Origin: Anaspis maculata | Lineage: Eukaryota; Arthropoda; Insecta; Coleoptera; Scraptiidae | Reading direction: 5' to 3' | Length of the DNA stretch: 64,000 nt | NCBI GenBank assembly: GCA_949128115.1 | Contig: OX421964.1 | Coordinates: 1,054,001-1,118,000 of the forward strand | Part shown: positions 54,359 through 64,000 of the stretch, piece after piece | How the letters are laid out: the number at the start of each line of letters is the position of its first letter | How positions within the stretch are numbered: the stretch's first letter is position 1 | Program-made: the position numbers and the translations under genes | The notes under the pieces: model-generated | What the model was told of the DNA's origin: nothing | Seen by the model: only the letters and a program-made list of their open reading frames with translations | Databases searched by the model: none

Positions 54359-55584
54359 CAGGGTGATTAACCACCAAACGGACATAGCCTAAGGGTAGGT
54401 CCAGTTTTTTCAGGCGAACTAGGATCTGGCTTTGAAATTTTTCTAACACTGTTTGTTTCGAAGCTACAGGGTGATTCATGTATTTTGTCGAATTTTTTGA
54501 CAAGCCGTATCTTCAGAACGACCGAATAGATTGGATTGAAATTTTGTGGGTTGATTCTTCTATTGATATCTGACACATCGCTCTATCAAACAGTTTGAAG
54601 TTTCTAGGGCCGGCCTTGTAAAAAAAAAACTTCGAAGCTTTTTTCAAAAAAATACATTCTGTATGCACATTTTCCGAATTTCATTTTCAAATTCGGAAAC
54701 TACATCAAACATGCTAATAATAATTCAAGAAAAATTGCTTGGCACCATTGAGCTGTCAAGAAAATTTTGACAATCGTAATGATTTTTGAGGTAAGAATTT
54801 TTTCTAAATTGATATTTTGAAATATTTGCAAATGATCTATTATGGCCCTGGATTTCAGCCGTTTCGTCAAAAAAATGAGAATGACATTTTTCTCGTTTTC
54901 TCAGAAATAACAAAAAATTTCATCAGAATTTTCAAAAAAATTTTGATACGTTCCTCAATTTCAGCTCAAATTGGGATAGAAGTGAAGCTGAGGGACGTGA
55001 CAATAATTTTTTGAAAATTCGGCTGAAACTTTTTGTCACTACTGAGAAAACGAGAAAAATGTCATTTTTACTTTAATGACGAAACGGCTGAAATTTGGGG
55101 CCATACTAAATCATTTGTGAATATTTGAAAATAATAATTTACAAAAAAACCTAACTTCAAAAATCATCAGGATCATCAATTTCCTTTTGACAGCTTGATG
55201 GTGCCAAGCAATTTTTTTTGCGATATTGATAGCATGTTTCATGTAGTTTTTGAATATGAAAATGAATTTTGAATAATATGCATACAAAGTGTCTTTTTTC
55301 CAAAAAGCTTTGAAATTTTTTTTTCAAGGCCGGCCCTGGAAATTTTCAACTCTTTGATAGAGTGATGTGTCAGATATGAATAGAAGAATAAACCCATAAA
55401 ATTTCAAACCAACCTGTTGGGTTGTTCTAAAGTAATGGCCTGTCAAAAAATTCTACGAAATATATGAATCACCCTGTAGCTTCGAAACGAGCAGCGTTAG
55501 AAAAATTTCAAAACCAGATCCAGGTTCGCCTGGAAAAACTGGACCTATCCTTAAGCTATGTCCATTTGGTGGTGAATCACCCTG
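54359..55584. mobile_element. CAGGGTGATT palindromic element with inner pair
   Basis: Ends CAGGGTGATTAACCACCAAA and inverse, with TA at 54357-54358 and 55585-55586. The second pair TA-CAGGGTGATTCATGTAT at 54467 and its inverse ending 55476 is exactly 108 bp inside each end. The arms keep matching inward (GGGCCGGCCTTG against CAAGGCCGGCCC; TTGGCACCATTGAGCTGTCA against its complement) almost to the centre near 54.97 kb. Non-coding. Confidence 0.85.
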
Positions 55585-55586
55585 TA

Positions 55587-56177
55587 TTGTTCTATATTTC
55601 TTAGGTGTTGTTCGCATAGGTGTACTGAACTGATAAACAACAAAAGTTAGGAGGCGATATATCCAATCCAAGACCGGATTGGATATACCATTTTGGACGT
55701 TTTCCCCTACACAAATGTTTCTTAATTTTTAATATGCTGTTCAGACAGCTAAACGAAACTTGATGGCCGAAAAATTATTTCTGTTGCAATTAGTTCGAGG
55801 TTAAACCGTAGTTTTACTGGCCACTATTGTTTTTAATATTTTCTGGCAAAAATTTTCTTGTAAAACATTGAAACCTACTATTACCAACTATGTAGAATCC
55901 AGTATGATCAAAATTCAAACACTACCTTGACGAAATTTGGACAAGACATGCATTTACTTACCGCACGTTTCTTAAGACAATCACTTAGAAATACAACAAT
56001 TCCATGACATGCTCTGAACGAGCCTCATTTGACGAATAACTACAACAGCTGGAAAAAGCACACTGCGCAAGCGTAGAATGGGAAGGATCAAGGATGTAGG
56101 AGAGCTTTTACTATTGGTGTATTCTGACTGAATATACTTAATATTCAATTGAATGTTTTCAAATGACCAGAACTGGT
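55587..56177. other. Upstream intron sequence, nothing recognised
   Basis: No gene or repeat supported. Confidence 0.3.
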
Positions 56178-56205
56178 GCGGTGGCCACAACCGGCACCTC
56201 TACCC
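56178..56205 (-). repeat. Isolated terminus of the pogo-like family
   Basis: GGTGGCCACAACCGGCACCT then CTACCC and TA: the inverse of the left end at 49467. No partner end was found nearby. Confidence 0.5.
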
Positions 56206-56535
56206 TAATTGTCGTTGTTAAGCGATATTTGGGAAGAACGTGAAGCGAAGTAGCCTGTGATCCTAGCGAAATCTGCGATCTGCGATGTTTTTAGCTTAAG
56301 ATATCTTGAGTTTGTAGAAGGAGCCCCTGATGTTTATAGAGAAAGATATGTGAAATGCATAACATATCTGAATAATTTGGAATATTTTTCGGGTAGATCA
56401 GAGAGCAAAATATCCCAGGTTCGTAGAGCATTTCTAATGTTTTCAGAGTAAACATCGGTGATAGCAGTGATATTTCTAGAAACCGTCATAGCTCTGATGG
56501 AGATTGTTCAGGTCCAAGTGATATTGTATGATCAC

Positions 56536-57047
56536 TAGAGAGCGGATTTATATGCGGTAAAAAAGTCCAAAATATGCAGTTCATATGCGCTTGAAAGGTA
56601 TCAAAATATGCGGTGAATATGTTCAAATAGAGCAATATATGCGAATAAATATGTGATATAAGCTGCAAGAATAGTGAAAAATTCAACATTCACATGTAAA
56701 ACCAACCTTCCAATCAACTTTGACCATCAAAGTTAACAAAATTTTCTTACATTTTGAATTATTTTTTCCTTGAAATCAAAATATCGTGATTTTCTCACAC
56801 ATCTGGATAAAATGGCCAAAATAGTGACAAATATTCAGTTACGAGCAAAAATATGGACTAAATATGCGGCTATATGCGATTATATGGACTATCAATTTGT
56901 ATGCGGTAAAAAGTCAAAATAATAAATTATATGCGAAATAAAACTTGGTATTCAGGTTCCTTATAGATGGAAACGTCAAGCTGCAAGTCGACAGTTGCAT
57001 CCAACTTAGCGAATAGAACATGTAAAAAATTATAAATCCGCCCTCTA
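56536..57047. mobile_element. hAT MITE (512 bp) with 8-bp target duplication
   Basis: TIR TAGAGAGCGGATTTATA at the left and inverse TATAAATCCGCCCTCTA at the right. They are flanked by identical ATGATCAC at 56528-56535 and 57048-57055. Eight-base duplications with TAG-type ends are the hAT signature. The interior is non-coding with many short ATATGCGG words near both ends, which may be subterminal transposase-binding motifs. Confidence 0.9.
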
Positions 57048-57055
57048 ATGATCAC

Positions 57056-58051
57056 TTATAGCAGCATCTACCGCAAATCGTGAAGAGTAACATTTCTGAA
57101 AATTGTGGAGCATTTAGTGATATCGTACATTTTCGAACAATTGCGACCACAGTCCTCATTATTAGGTACTCATTAGAACACCAAAAACAGCTGCGAAAAC
57201 CCAGCTTAACGATCCGGTGGATCGACGTCTTGAAAGTTTCCGTCTTATGTGCCAGTAGTTCCTGGAAGCGACTTGATGCTTTCTGACGCGCGTGTGAAAC
57301 AATACAAAAGCTTCTTTTTTGTGTGCGTGCGTGATCTCTAATCACTTGTACGAAGAACTTCTCCAAACTTTCAGGGATTTCTCAAAAGTTTCAATCCGGG
57401 AGCTGTCGCCGTGGCGATTTTTTTGCTTGCGAGAGAGAGCATCAAAGGGCAACGGGCGGCAGGAGTTTCCATGATTAAAACCGCTTCGCAGTAGATACGA
57501 GAGTATCTCAAGTTTTTTTCACACTCACTGCTGAAGCGCGTTTAGGGATGCGAAAGCGGCGATAAGGAAGAATCGAGTGAGGGTTTAATTAAAAATTAAA
57601 CGGCGCAAAGAGTAATGGGCTGGAAGAAAAAAGCGATTTGCTTATGCCGTAACTCTTTTCAAAGCGAAAATTCTGTATATGGAAACGTTTGAGGTATAAA
57701 GAGATGAGCAGGTACGCAAAAAAAAAAGCAAATAATAATAAAATCAGAAGCGGAGCCGAACACATCGGGGATGCTATCGTAAATATCGAGGATTGTGCAG
57801 GGCACGGGTCTGGGTATACACACAATGAAAGACGATGCGGGTTTCAGGTCGCAGCATGGTTTTGATTTGAATTTCAATATTTTCAATCCGGAACGTATTC
57901 GGAGTTTGCAGGATTCAAGTAAACTGTGCCGTTGTACCAACGAAAACGGAGCTTTAGAATTTTTTCTCGATAACTTGCACAAAGCCCCGCGTCGCATTTT
58001 TTTTGCTCTTCTACTGGAACCACTGCTTCCTATAGCAGTATTATTTTGAGG
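57056..58051. other. Upstream intron sequence, nothing recognised
   Basis: Short frames on both strands have no domain resemblance. Confidence 0.3.
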
Positions 58052-58055
58052 TTAA

Positions 58056-59513
58056 CCCATTAGTGCATAATGTTCGTTTTATCGAACGTTCATATTATAT
58101 TTTTTTGTAACAAGTTCTTGTTACAGTTTTAATATTTTTATTATAAAAACATATCATCTAAGTTGAGGTAAAACATCTTGACTATTTTATACGATAGTAA
58201 AAGGTATTTTAACATTGCATGAAATAATATTAAATAGTGATGAATCCCGAATTATAAAACTCGTCGCGGAGGGTGAGCGAACATATTTTTTTCACATACA
58301 ATTTCCAATAATTCCCATGTGCAATTAGTCAATAATATACTCCAAGTATCCTACTACTGATTCCACATACTAAAAATGTATCAGTTCATGTTTTTTATAA
58401 GAAAAATTGTCTTTATTTATCTTGTTCGTTTTATTGAACGTTATGCGCCACGTACCCTATGCGTATGAAATCATAATAAAATTTTATATCTTGTGGATTG
58501 ACATTTTCTTTTGAAAAAAAAAGAAAAAAGGAAAACTGGGCCAGCCACAATCCTATTTTTTGGATACAACAGAAATGTAGCATGCAAAATCCACGTGATA
58601 CACTTTATTATAGTGAAAGCACTCCACTTGAATTTTTTCAGTTTTTTTTTCTGACGAAGAGGTGATGTCGAATATTGAAACTCAATGTATGATGGCCACC
58701 AAAAAAATTATGATTTGACAATAAATAGAAGTGGACTAGTCGTGGTATTTGGAGGACTCTTATTGTCTGGATATGAAAATAATTACCCAAATAGAAAAAT
58801 GTAGGTACGGCTCCAACGAGAATGACATGACGTTCCGAAGATTTTATCAAAAAATATAAGACCAAACAGATTTGAAGCTATTTTGAGACATTTACACTTG
58901 AAGAACAACAGCCAAATCGACATTCAAAATGAGCTGTACAAATTACAGCCTCTTATAATTGACAAGCTCAATGACAACTTTAGACTAAATGGGGGCCCAG
59001 ACGAAAACCTTAGTATCGACGAAAGCATGATACCCCATTATAGAAAACATTTTGCAAAACAGGTTATAAAGAAAAGCCAATTAGGTTTGGGTCCAAAAAT
59101 TGGGATTGGAAAAAAATCGAGTAGACGAAAAATAACACCAGCATCAGTTCATGATGTAAGGTATGACCACATGAACCATCTGCCAGAATATTCTGAAAAA
59201 GGAAAAACATGATTGTATATGTTGTGGGAAAACTGTAAATTCACGTTTCAAGTGTCATAGGGTGTTGCATCCAAAATTATGTTCTATGCAGCACCATACA
59301 AGAAAGATTTCAAATTTTGTATTTGTCGAAAAAAAAATTGTTAACAAACCAGTGTGCATAACGTTCGTTATAACGAACATGCTGTATTTTTACCAAAAAT
59401 TGTAGGAAAATTTTGTTTTTAACAAAATATTATCTCTAAAAATAATCTCTATTGACTATTTCACTGGAAGAAAATTGAAAATATAGAATTCCATAACTTC
59501 ATGCACTAATGGG
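58056..59513 (+). mobile_element. piggyBac-like element, internally deleted (1,458 bp)
   Basis: TTAA target sites at 58052-58055 and 59514-59517 flank the TIR CCCATTAGTGCAT and its inverse. Subterminal inverted words GTTCGTTTTATCGAAC and GTTCGTTATAACGAAC lie near each end. TTAA duplication with CCC...GGG ends is diagnostic of piggyBac. The transposase inside is a fragment. Confidence 0.9.
58660..59340 (+). pseudogene. piggyBac transposase remnant
   Basis: Discontinuous plus-strand similarity. It begins with GGLLLSGYENNYPNRKM near 58755, then after a frame break RPNRFEAILRHLHLKNNS (from about 58865), and LSIDESMIPHYRKHFAKQ with the first catalytic Asp at 59018-59020. The frame then passes directly to HDVRYDHMNHLPEYSEKGK and, after another break at 59212, to a Cys/His-rich end (CICCGK ... 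KCHRVLHPKLC) like the C-terminal zinc domain of piggyBac. The middle of the catalytic domain with the later Asp residues is deleted. It cannot be an active enzyme. Confidence 0.8.
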
Positions 59514-59826
59514 TTAATACTACTGCTATTCGAGTCCAACATCCGCAATTCATCCTCTCTAGTTAAATTCTATTTAGTCACTATATTGGAAATCTCTGAA
59601 AACTCCAACCAAGTACCCATAAAAGTTTATAAGTATAAAACCTAATAACCTGTTAAGTGATTTTCGCAATAAAACAGCGTAAGTATGTTCATAAAAGTTC
59701 ATTGATTCTGGCATCTCTGGAGGTCTCTGCGGTCTTGTCGCACTCTTTTATCGTAGTTCATGCAACAATCGATCTGGCGATGCATCGAATCTCACACTCC
59801 CTGTTCTAATGTGCCACAGAACACTA

Positions 59827-62255
59827 ATAGTCTAGGATCTTTTCGGATAAAAAGCAATGCTAGAAGCAAGTCATGTTAAAGTTTGGCAACATACGTTTTA
59901 AGGGTATTTGGACCCCGCTGAATACGAAAACTATTGTTGCCAAGCCAAATTTTGCACCGGAAGCCCGCAATAGGGGGGGGGGGGTAAATGCGGGTAAAGG
60001 GGAGGGAAGACCAAAAATCACTATTTTTCACCATTTTTGATGTCGGGACTGCGACCTGTCATTAACGTGGAGTGAATTACATCATATCTTGATTCACTGA
60101 CGTCTTATACTACCATCTTGACATAATTACTGTCAAAATTTCTAGAAGGGGAAGACTGGTGGGGGAAATGTTGACTGTGTAGATGATTCTTCTTTTCTTT
60201 CGATTTTGAGTAAATATAAACATGTTTGGTATCGTTTCCGACTAATTTCTATATTCCCTATTCAACTATGGTGTTCAAATTGCGATAGAAGCGAGTCTAA
60301 ACAAGTTTTACATGGTCAAACATGTTTTTTATCAATATTTTTTTACGTCTTTCAACTGTGTTATTTTACTGCAAATCGGCATTTTTTATCAAAATTCTTG
60401 CGTAGTTCGTTAGTTTCATGTATTAACCATGATATAGGCATCCAATTGATTTGCCTTTACTTTTTTTCATGTAAAGAAAAAAAAAAATTTGTGGAAATTC
60501 TTTGGCCCTACTTTTCAACTTTGTTTTTTGCTGTATGATGTAGGTTTAATCAAAACTCAAGTTTTTCATATTTTAAAAAGTGAAGACACACTTAGTATGT
60601 AAATGTATTGTGTAAAATACACCAGACTAACGAAATACGCAAGAATTGTCGAAAAAAACTCCGATTTGCATTGAAATATCATGATTTATAGAATTAAAAA
60701 AAAAATACGCTGATGAAACTGAAGAGAACTTGGTGTAATCGAAGGCAGATACATTACACTAAACGTTAAGTTGAATAATACAATTAGGTTTCATCATTTA
60801 CATTTATTACATTCGATTTCAAAATCTCTTCTACCTCTTCCCTGGGTATTTATAGAGGAATGCGGCTTTTTTGAATATAGGTACATCTCATGAACGTAAA
60901 TTTTGAGGAGTTGTTCTTTTTTAGAGGTTGATAGTAGAGAACACCCGCCCAAGACGTTCGAAAAAGGTAACTTTTCTTGGAGGTTTGATAGATCATCTCA
61001 CGGAAATCTAAAAAAGGTAACCTTTTTTAGAGCATAATAAAACATACCAAAGAAAAATTATTTTATTTGAGCTGAAATAGAACTTCTTAGAGAAGTTGGA
61101 GAAAAGTAACCTCAAGGGTAACTTTTGGAGCTTTATAATTTTATAAAACATTTTGAATAAGGTCTAAAAAGGTAACCTTCTTTGGAGCTTGAGAGAACAT
61201 CATAGAGAAGTTGGAAAAAGGTAACCTCTTTGGAGCCTAATAGAACATCTCAAAGAAGTGCAAAAGTGGTGACATATTTGGAGTTCAAGAGAACATCACA
61301 AAAATGTTGGAATAAGGTAACCTCTCTGTATCTTAATAGGGCATATCAAAGCCGTTTGGAAGAGGTAACCGTTTCTCGAGCTCAATAGAACATCTCAGGC
61401 CTCTCTGAGAGAACTCTTGCCCACTGGGCATCAGGTTCTGACATGAAAAACTCTTCTTTTGAAAAAAAAGTACATTCTAGAATATCTCAGCTGAGGTTTT
61501 CTTTATAATGACGGGGTGGAGGGCCACAGTTTTTCTTCATACAATAAAATAATAGCAAAAAATAAAGTTGAAAAGTAGCGCCAAACAGTTTTCACAAAAA
61601 AATATTTTTTACATATTTTAAAAGTTAAAGGCACATCAGTTACATGACTGTATTGTGTGAAATAGACCAGACTAACGAACTACGCAAGAATTTTGAGAAA
61701 AAAATGCCGATTTGCAATAAATAACACAGTTCAAGGTGGTGAAAAAATATTGACAAAAAAAAACATGTTTTATCATCTAAAACTTGTTCAAACTTGCTCC
61801 TATTGCAATTTTGACACCACAATTGAACTGAGAATATGAAACTTGATAGAAAAAAATACCAAACATGTATATATTCACTCAAAATCAAGAGAAAAGAAGA
61901 ATCATCTTAACAGTCAACATTTCCCCCACCAGTCGCCCCCCTGTGGAAATTTTGACAGTAATCATGTCAAGATGATAGTATAAGACCTTTGTTAATCAAG
62001 ATACGATGTAATTTCCTCCACACTGATGACAGGTCTCAGTCCCGGTATCAAAAATGGTGGAAAATGGTAATTTTTGGTCTTTCCCCCCCTTTCCCCCCCC
62101 ATTGCGGGCTTCCGGTGCAAAATTCGGCTTGGCAACAATGGTTTTCGTATTTAGCGAGGTCCAAATACCCTTGAAACACATGTTGCCAAACTTTAACATG
62201 ACTTGCCTCTAGAACCACTTTCCAGGCCACTTTTTCAAAAATGATCCTAGTCTAT
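59827..62255. repeat. Long inverted repeat, arms about 700 bp
   Basis: Left arm from ATAGTCTAGGATC at 59827 to about 60650; right arm from about 61560 to GATCCTAGTCTAT at 62255. Shared landmarks include GTTAAAGTTTGGCAACATA, TTGCACCGGAAGCCCGCAAT, a poly-G/poly-C tract and AACATGTTTGGTAT. The loop (60650-61560) holds a minisatellite. Paired open frames at 60206-60538 and 61640-61888 are inverted copies of one another and not genes. No transposase or clear target duplication was found. Confidence 0.8.
60950..61395. repeat. Degenerate minisatellite, unit about 55-60 bp
   Basis: Words GGTAACCTTTTTTGGAGC, TAATAGAACATCTCA and AAGAAGTTGGAAAAAGGTAACC recur about seven times with drift. It sits in the loop of the surrounding inverted repeat. 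Confidence 0.7.
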
Positions 62256-63536
62256 AACTCCCCCAGTCAAACTCTGATGGTAAAGCTGCACCCAGTCGTA
62301 ACTTCATTCCTTCTGAAAATTTGAAGACCATTCGTCGCTGAGGTCATTCTTTTTCCGTGGCGTTGTTCCCTCTGTGACATCATTCTCATTCTCCAACCTT
62401 CCTCCTCCTCCTCCTCCTCCTCATCAGATGGACCAGAAACCATTTTCTCCTTCTACTGGTGGACATTCCAGTATCATTATTCATGTATTATACAGCTTTA
62501 CGCGGGAATTTCAGCGATCAGTCTCCAAACTATTGCCATCTATTGATGTGTTGGAGTAAAGGTATCTGATAGAATTGAGTACCAAACAAGGGTTGTTTTT
62601 GACCAAACCAAAAGGCACCAGATTTTCTTACGCCAACTGATTTTCACACAAAAGAGAGCGCCAGTGACTTTCTTCTTTTCTTCCACTTTTTGTATTATAG
62701 TTGACTGTTACAGCTGATTTGTACTCATTCTAGAACTGAGACATCTTCAGACTTCATTTATCAAAATGCTTCAATAATAATCAAGCGAGTTCAAAGTTAT
62801 GTAGCACAAAAATTGAAACAGGCGAAAGCTGTAACAATAGTTATGTGATATTTTACCTACCTCTGCGCTCGTGCATTCCATTTCAAAGGACCAGTCACTA
62901 AGCATTATTATTTATTCGCCTCTAGGTAGCTGGCTGTGTTTATATTATGCAGTGTGCACATATACCATCGAGCTGGCTCGTATAGAGCAAATACCTGCAG
63001 GAAAACTGCACTAATACGTCCAGATGTTCAAAGACAAACAAGCTAGGTAACATCCCCATTTACCCGGCATAGTTTCGGCTTATTCGCTGCAGTGACAATA
63101 TCTGGAGGTGGACATAAAGAGAAACATCCATGCATGCCTACGTGGATTGAATGTTGAATGTTTGGACTGGAACTACACACAGCTACTGAAATTCAGTTTC
63201 AAAGATTTCAGGTTCGCGCACCGTAGAGCAGTGGAACTAACTTTAAACTGGCGATGCAAGAATTGGAGTAGTTTTCGTTTTCACCCTTCGAGAAGAGAGT
63301 ACAAAGAACACTGGCTGGCTTAACACCAGCTATAAATTCGCATAAAGCAGCTGCTGTTTCCGCAGCGATATATTAAACTCAAAGCATCAAGCTTGATACA
63401 CCAACTCTTTTTGTTAACAAAACAAATAAGGAAGTTTGAAACTTCAACTCCCGTTGCTTCTATCTTTACTTTTTACAAAGCACTAACTAAGATTGAAGAG
63501 CCCGCAAGTGGCCGGGTGCGGTTTCGGGGTTTGGCT
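62256..63536. other. Upstream intron sequence, nothing recognised
   Basis: A (CCT)n microsatellite lies at 62397-62422. Elsewhere no coding or repeat structure is supported. Confidence 0.35.
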
Positions 63537-63654
63537 TCAATGCCAGAGGTATTGGACGGCGGAGAATTGCGGGCCGTTATCCGCTATTATCGCGTGCGGA
63601 TAGCCAAGTTATGGGAAAGTAGTGTTGAGAGTGTCGGTGAGGTTTTTTGCTGAA
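63537..63654 (-). pseudogene. Ty3-type integrase fragment
   Basis: The minus-strand translation reads TLNTTFP, a stop, then LGYPHAIIADNGPQFSAVQY before a stop at 63537-63539. The D-N-G-P-Q-F block after GYP is the usual setting of the second catalytic Asp of Ty3/gypsy integrases. The following Glu region is not recognisable. It is an old scrap, and not from the element at 6.9-14.5 kb, whose matching motif reads TDLGTEYKN. Confidence 0.5.
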
Positions 63655-64000
63655 GATTCTTTCAGGAACCATAAGCATAAGGCATAAGAGAATGATATTG
63701 TTCAAGTTTGCCATGCGAAACTACAGTGGATGAATTATTGTAACTCTTCTGCTATAATACACTGGGAAGTGCTGGGAGCAGGTTTCGGGCCAAATGGAAT
63801 GACTCTAAACTAATACAGTTCAAAATCCATTGTAGAAAAAGCTGCGAGCCTTGATGTGTGATGCCTCCAAGGAAATTTGCCAGTCTGAGTTTTTTGTTAG
63901 GACACCCAAGACTTGCGTTTCCTAAATCTCGGAGGGTTTCTTATATGTGACTTGTAGCGCCGGTAGGCACGAATCAGGCGACAGAGTTCCTTGAGTTTTT
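63655..64000. other. Window end, nothing recognised
   Basis: No feature supported. Confidence 0.3.

Noticed and set aside
58638..58865. Minus-strand open frame of 75 codons
   Set aside because: It is the antisense shadow of the piggyBac transposase remnant on the plus strand.
63108..63323. Possible upstream GPCR exon
   Set aside because: Plus strand, and no transmembrane or DRY-type motif. The receptor is on the minus strand.

Overview
This is insect genomic DNA: AT-rich, intron-bearing and full of transposons. No prokaryotic, organellar or rRNA sequence was seen. The order cannot be fixed from the sequence alone.

The one host gene I can support is on the minus strand. An exon at 47535-47672 (end of TM5 and third intracellular loop) and an exon at 1150-1500 (TM6 and TM7) of a class A neuropeptide GPCR, most like the trissin receptor, have matching splice phases. 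They bound an intron of 46,034 bp. Exons for TM1-TM5 were not found, although 16 kb upstream of the first exon is in view. Nearly everything else lies inside this intron or in the intron upstream of it.

Layout from low to high coordinates: a palindromic TIR element (3.1-4.15 kb). A complete but damaged Ty3/gypsy retrotransposon with 233-bp LTRs and a CTGT target duplication (6933-14511); its pol carries a 1.6-kb insert that holds another TIR element. A TAGTA-type TIR element (15353-16255). A degenerate GATTTC-motif array (16.3-19.96 kb) broken by TIR elements and by an inverted minisatellite (18623-19405). A giant palindrome (21206-30299) whose right arm alone was later hit by a solo LTR and a 2.8-kb palindromic element. 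An intact 1057-codon R2-type (restriction-like endonuclease) LINE ORF at 32563-35736. A decayed APE-type LINE on the minus strand (36.1-43.0 kb), split by a nested stack of TIR elements that contains an intact 436-codon LINE ORF1, and by a minisatellite-rich insert. A small spliced transcription-unit candidate (43.57-44.65 kb). Beyond the 47.5-kb exon: a pogo-like deletion derivative, two more palindromic elements, an hAT MITE with an 8-bp TSD, a piggyBac deletion derivative with TTAA ends, a 2.4-kb inverted repeat, and a Ty3-type integrase scrap.

The strongest unexplained pattern is the shared architecture of the palindromic elements. Several unrelated-looking families have a TA-flanked outer terminus and, at the same distance inside both ends (108, 109 or 171 bp), a second TA-flanked CAGGGTG/CACCCTG pair. 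That symmetry fits repeated insertion at a TA lying on the symmetry axis of an older palindrome.
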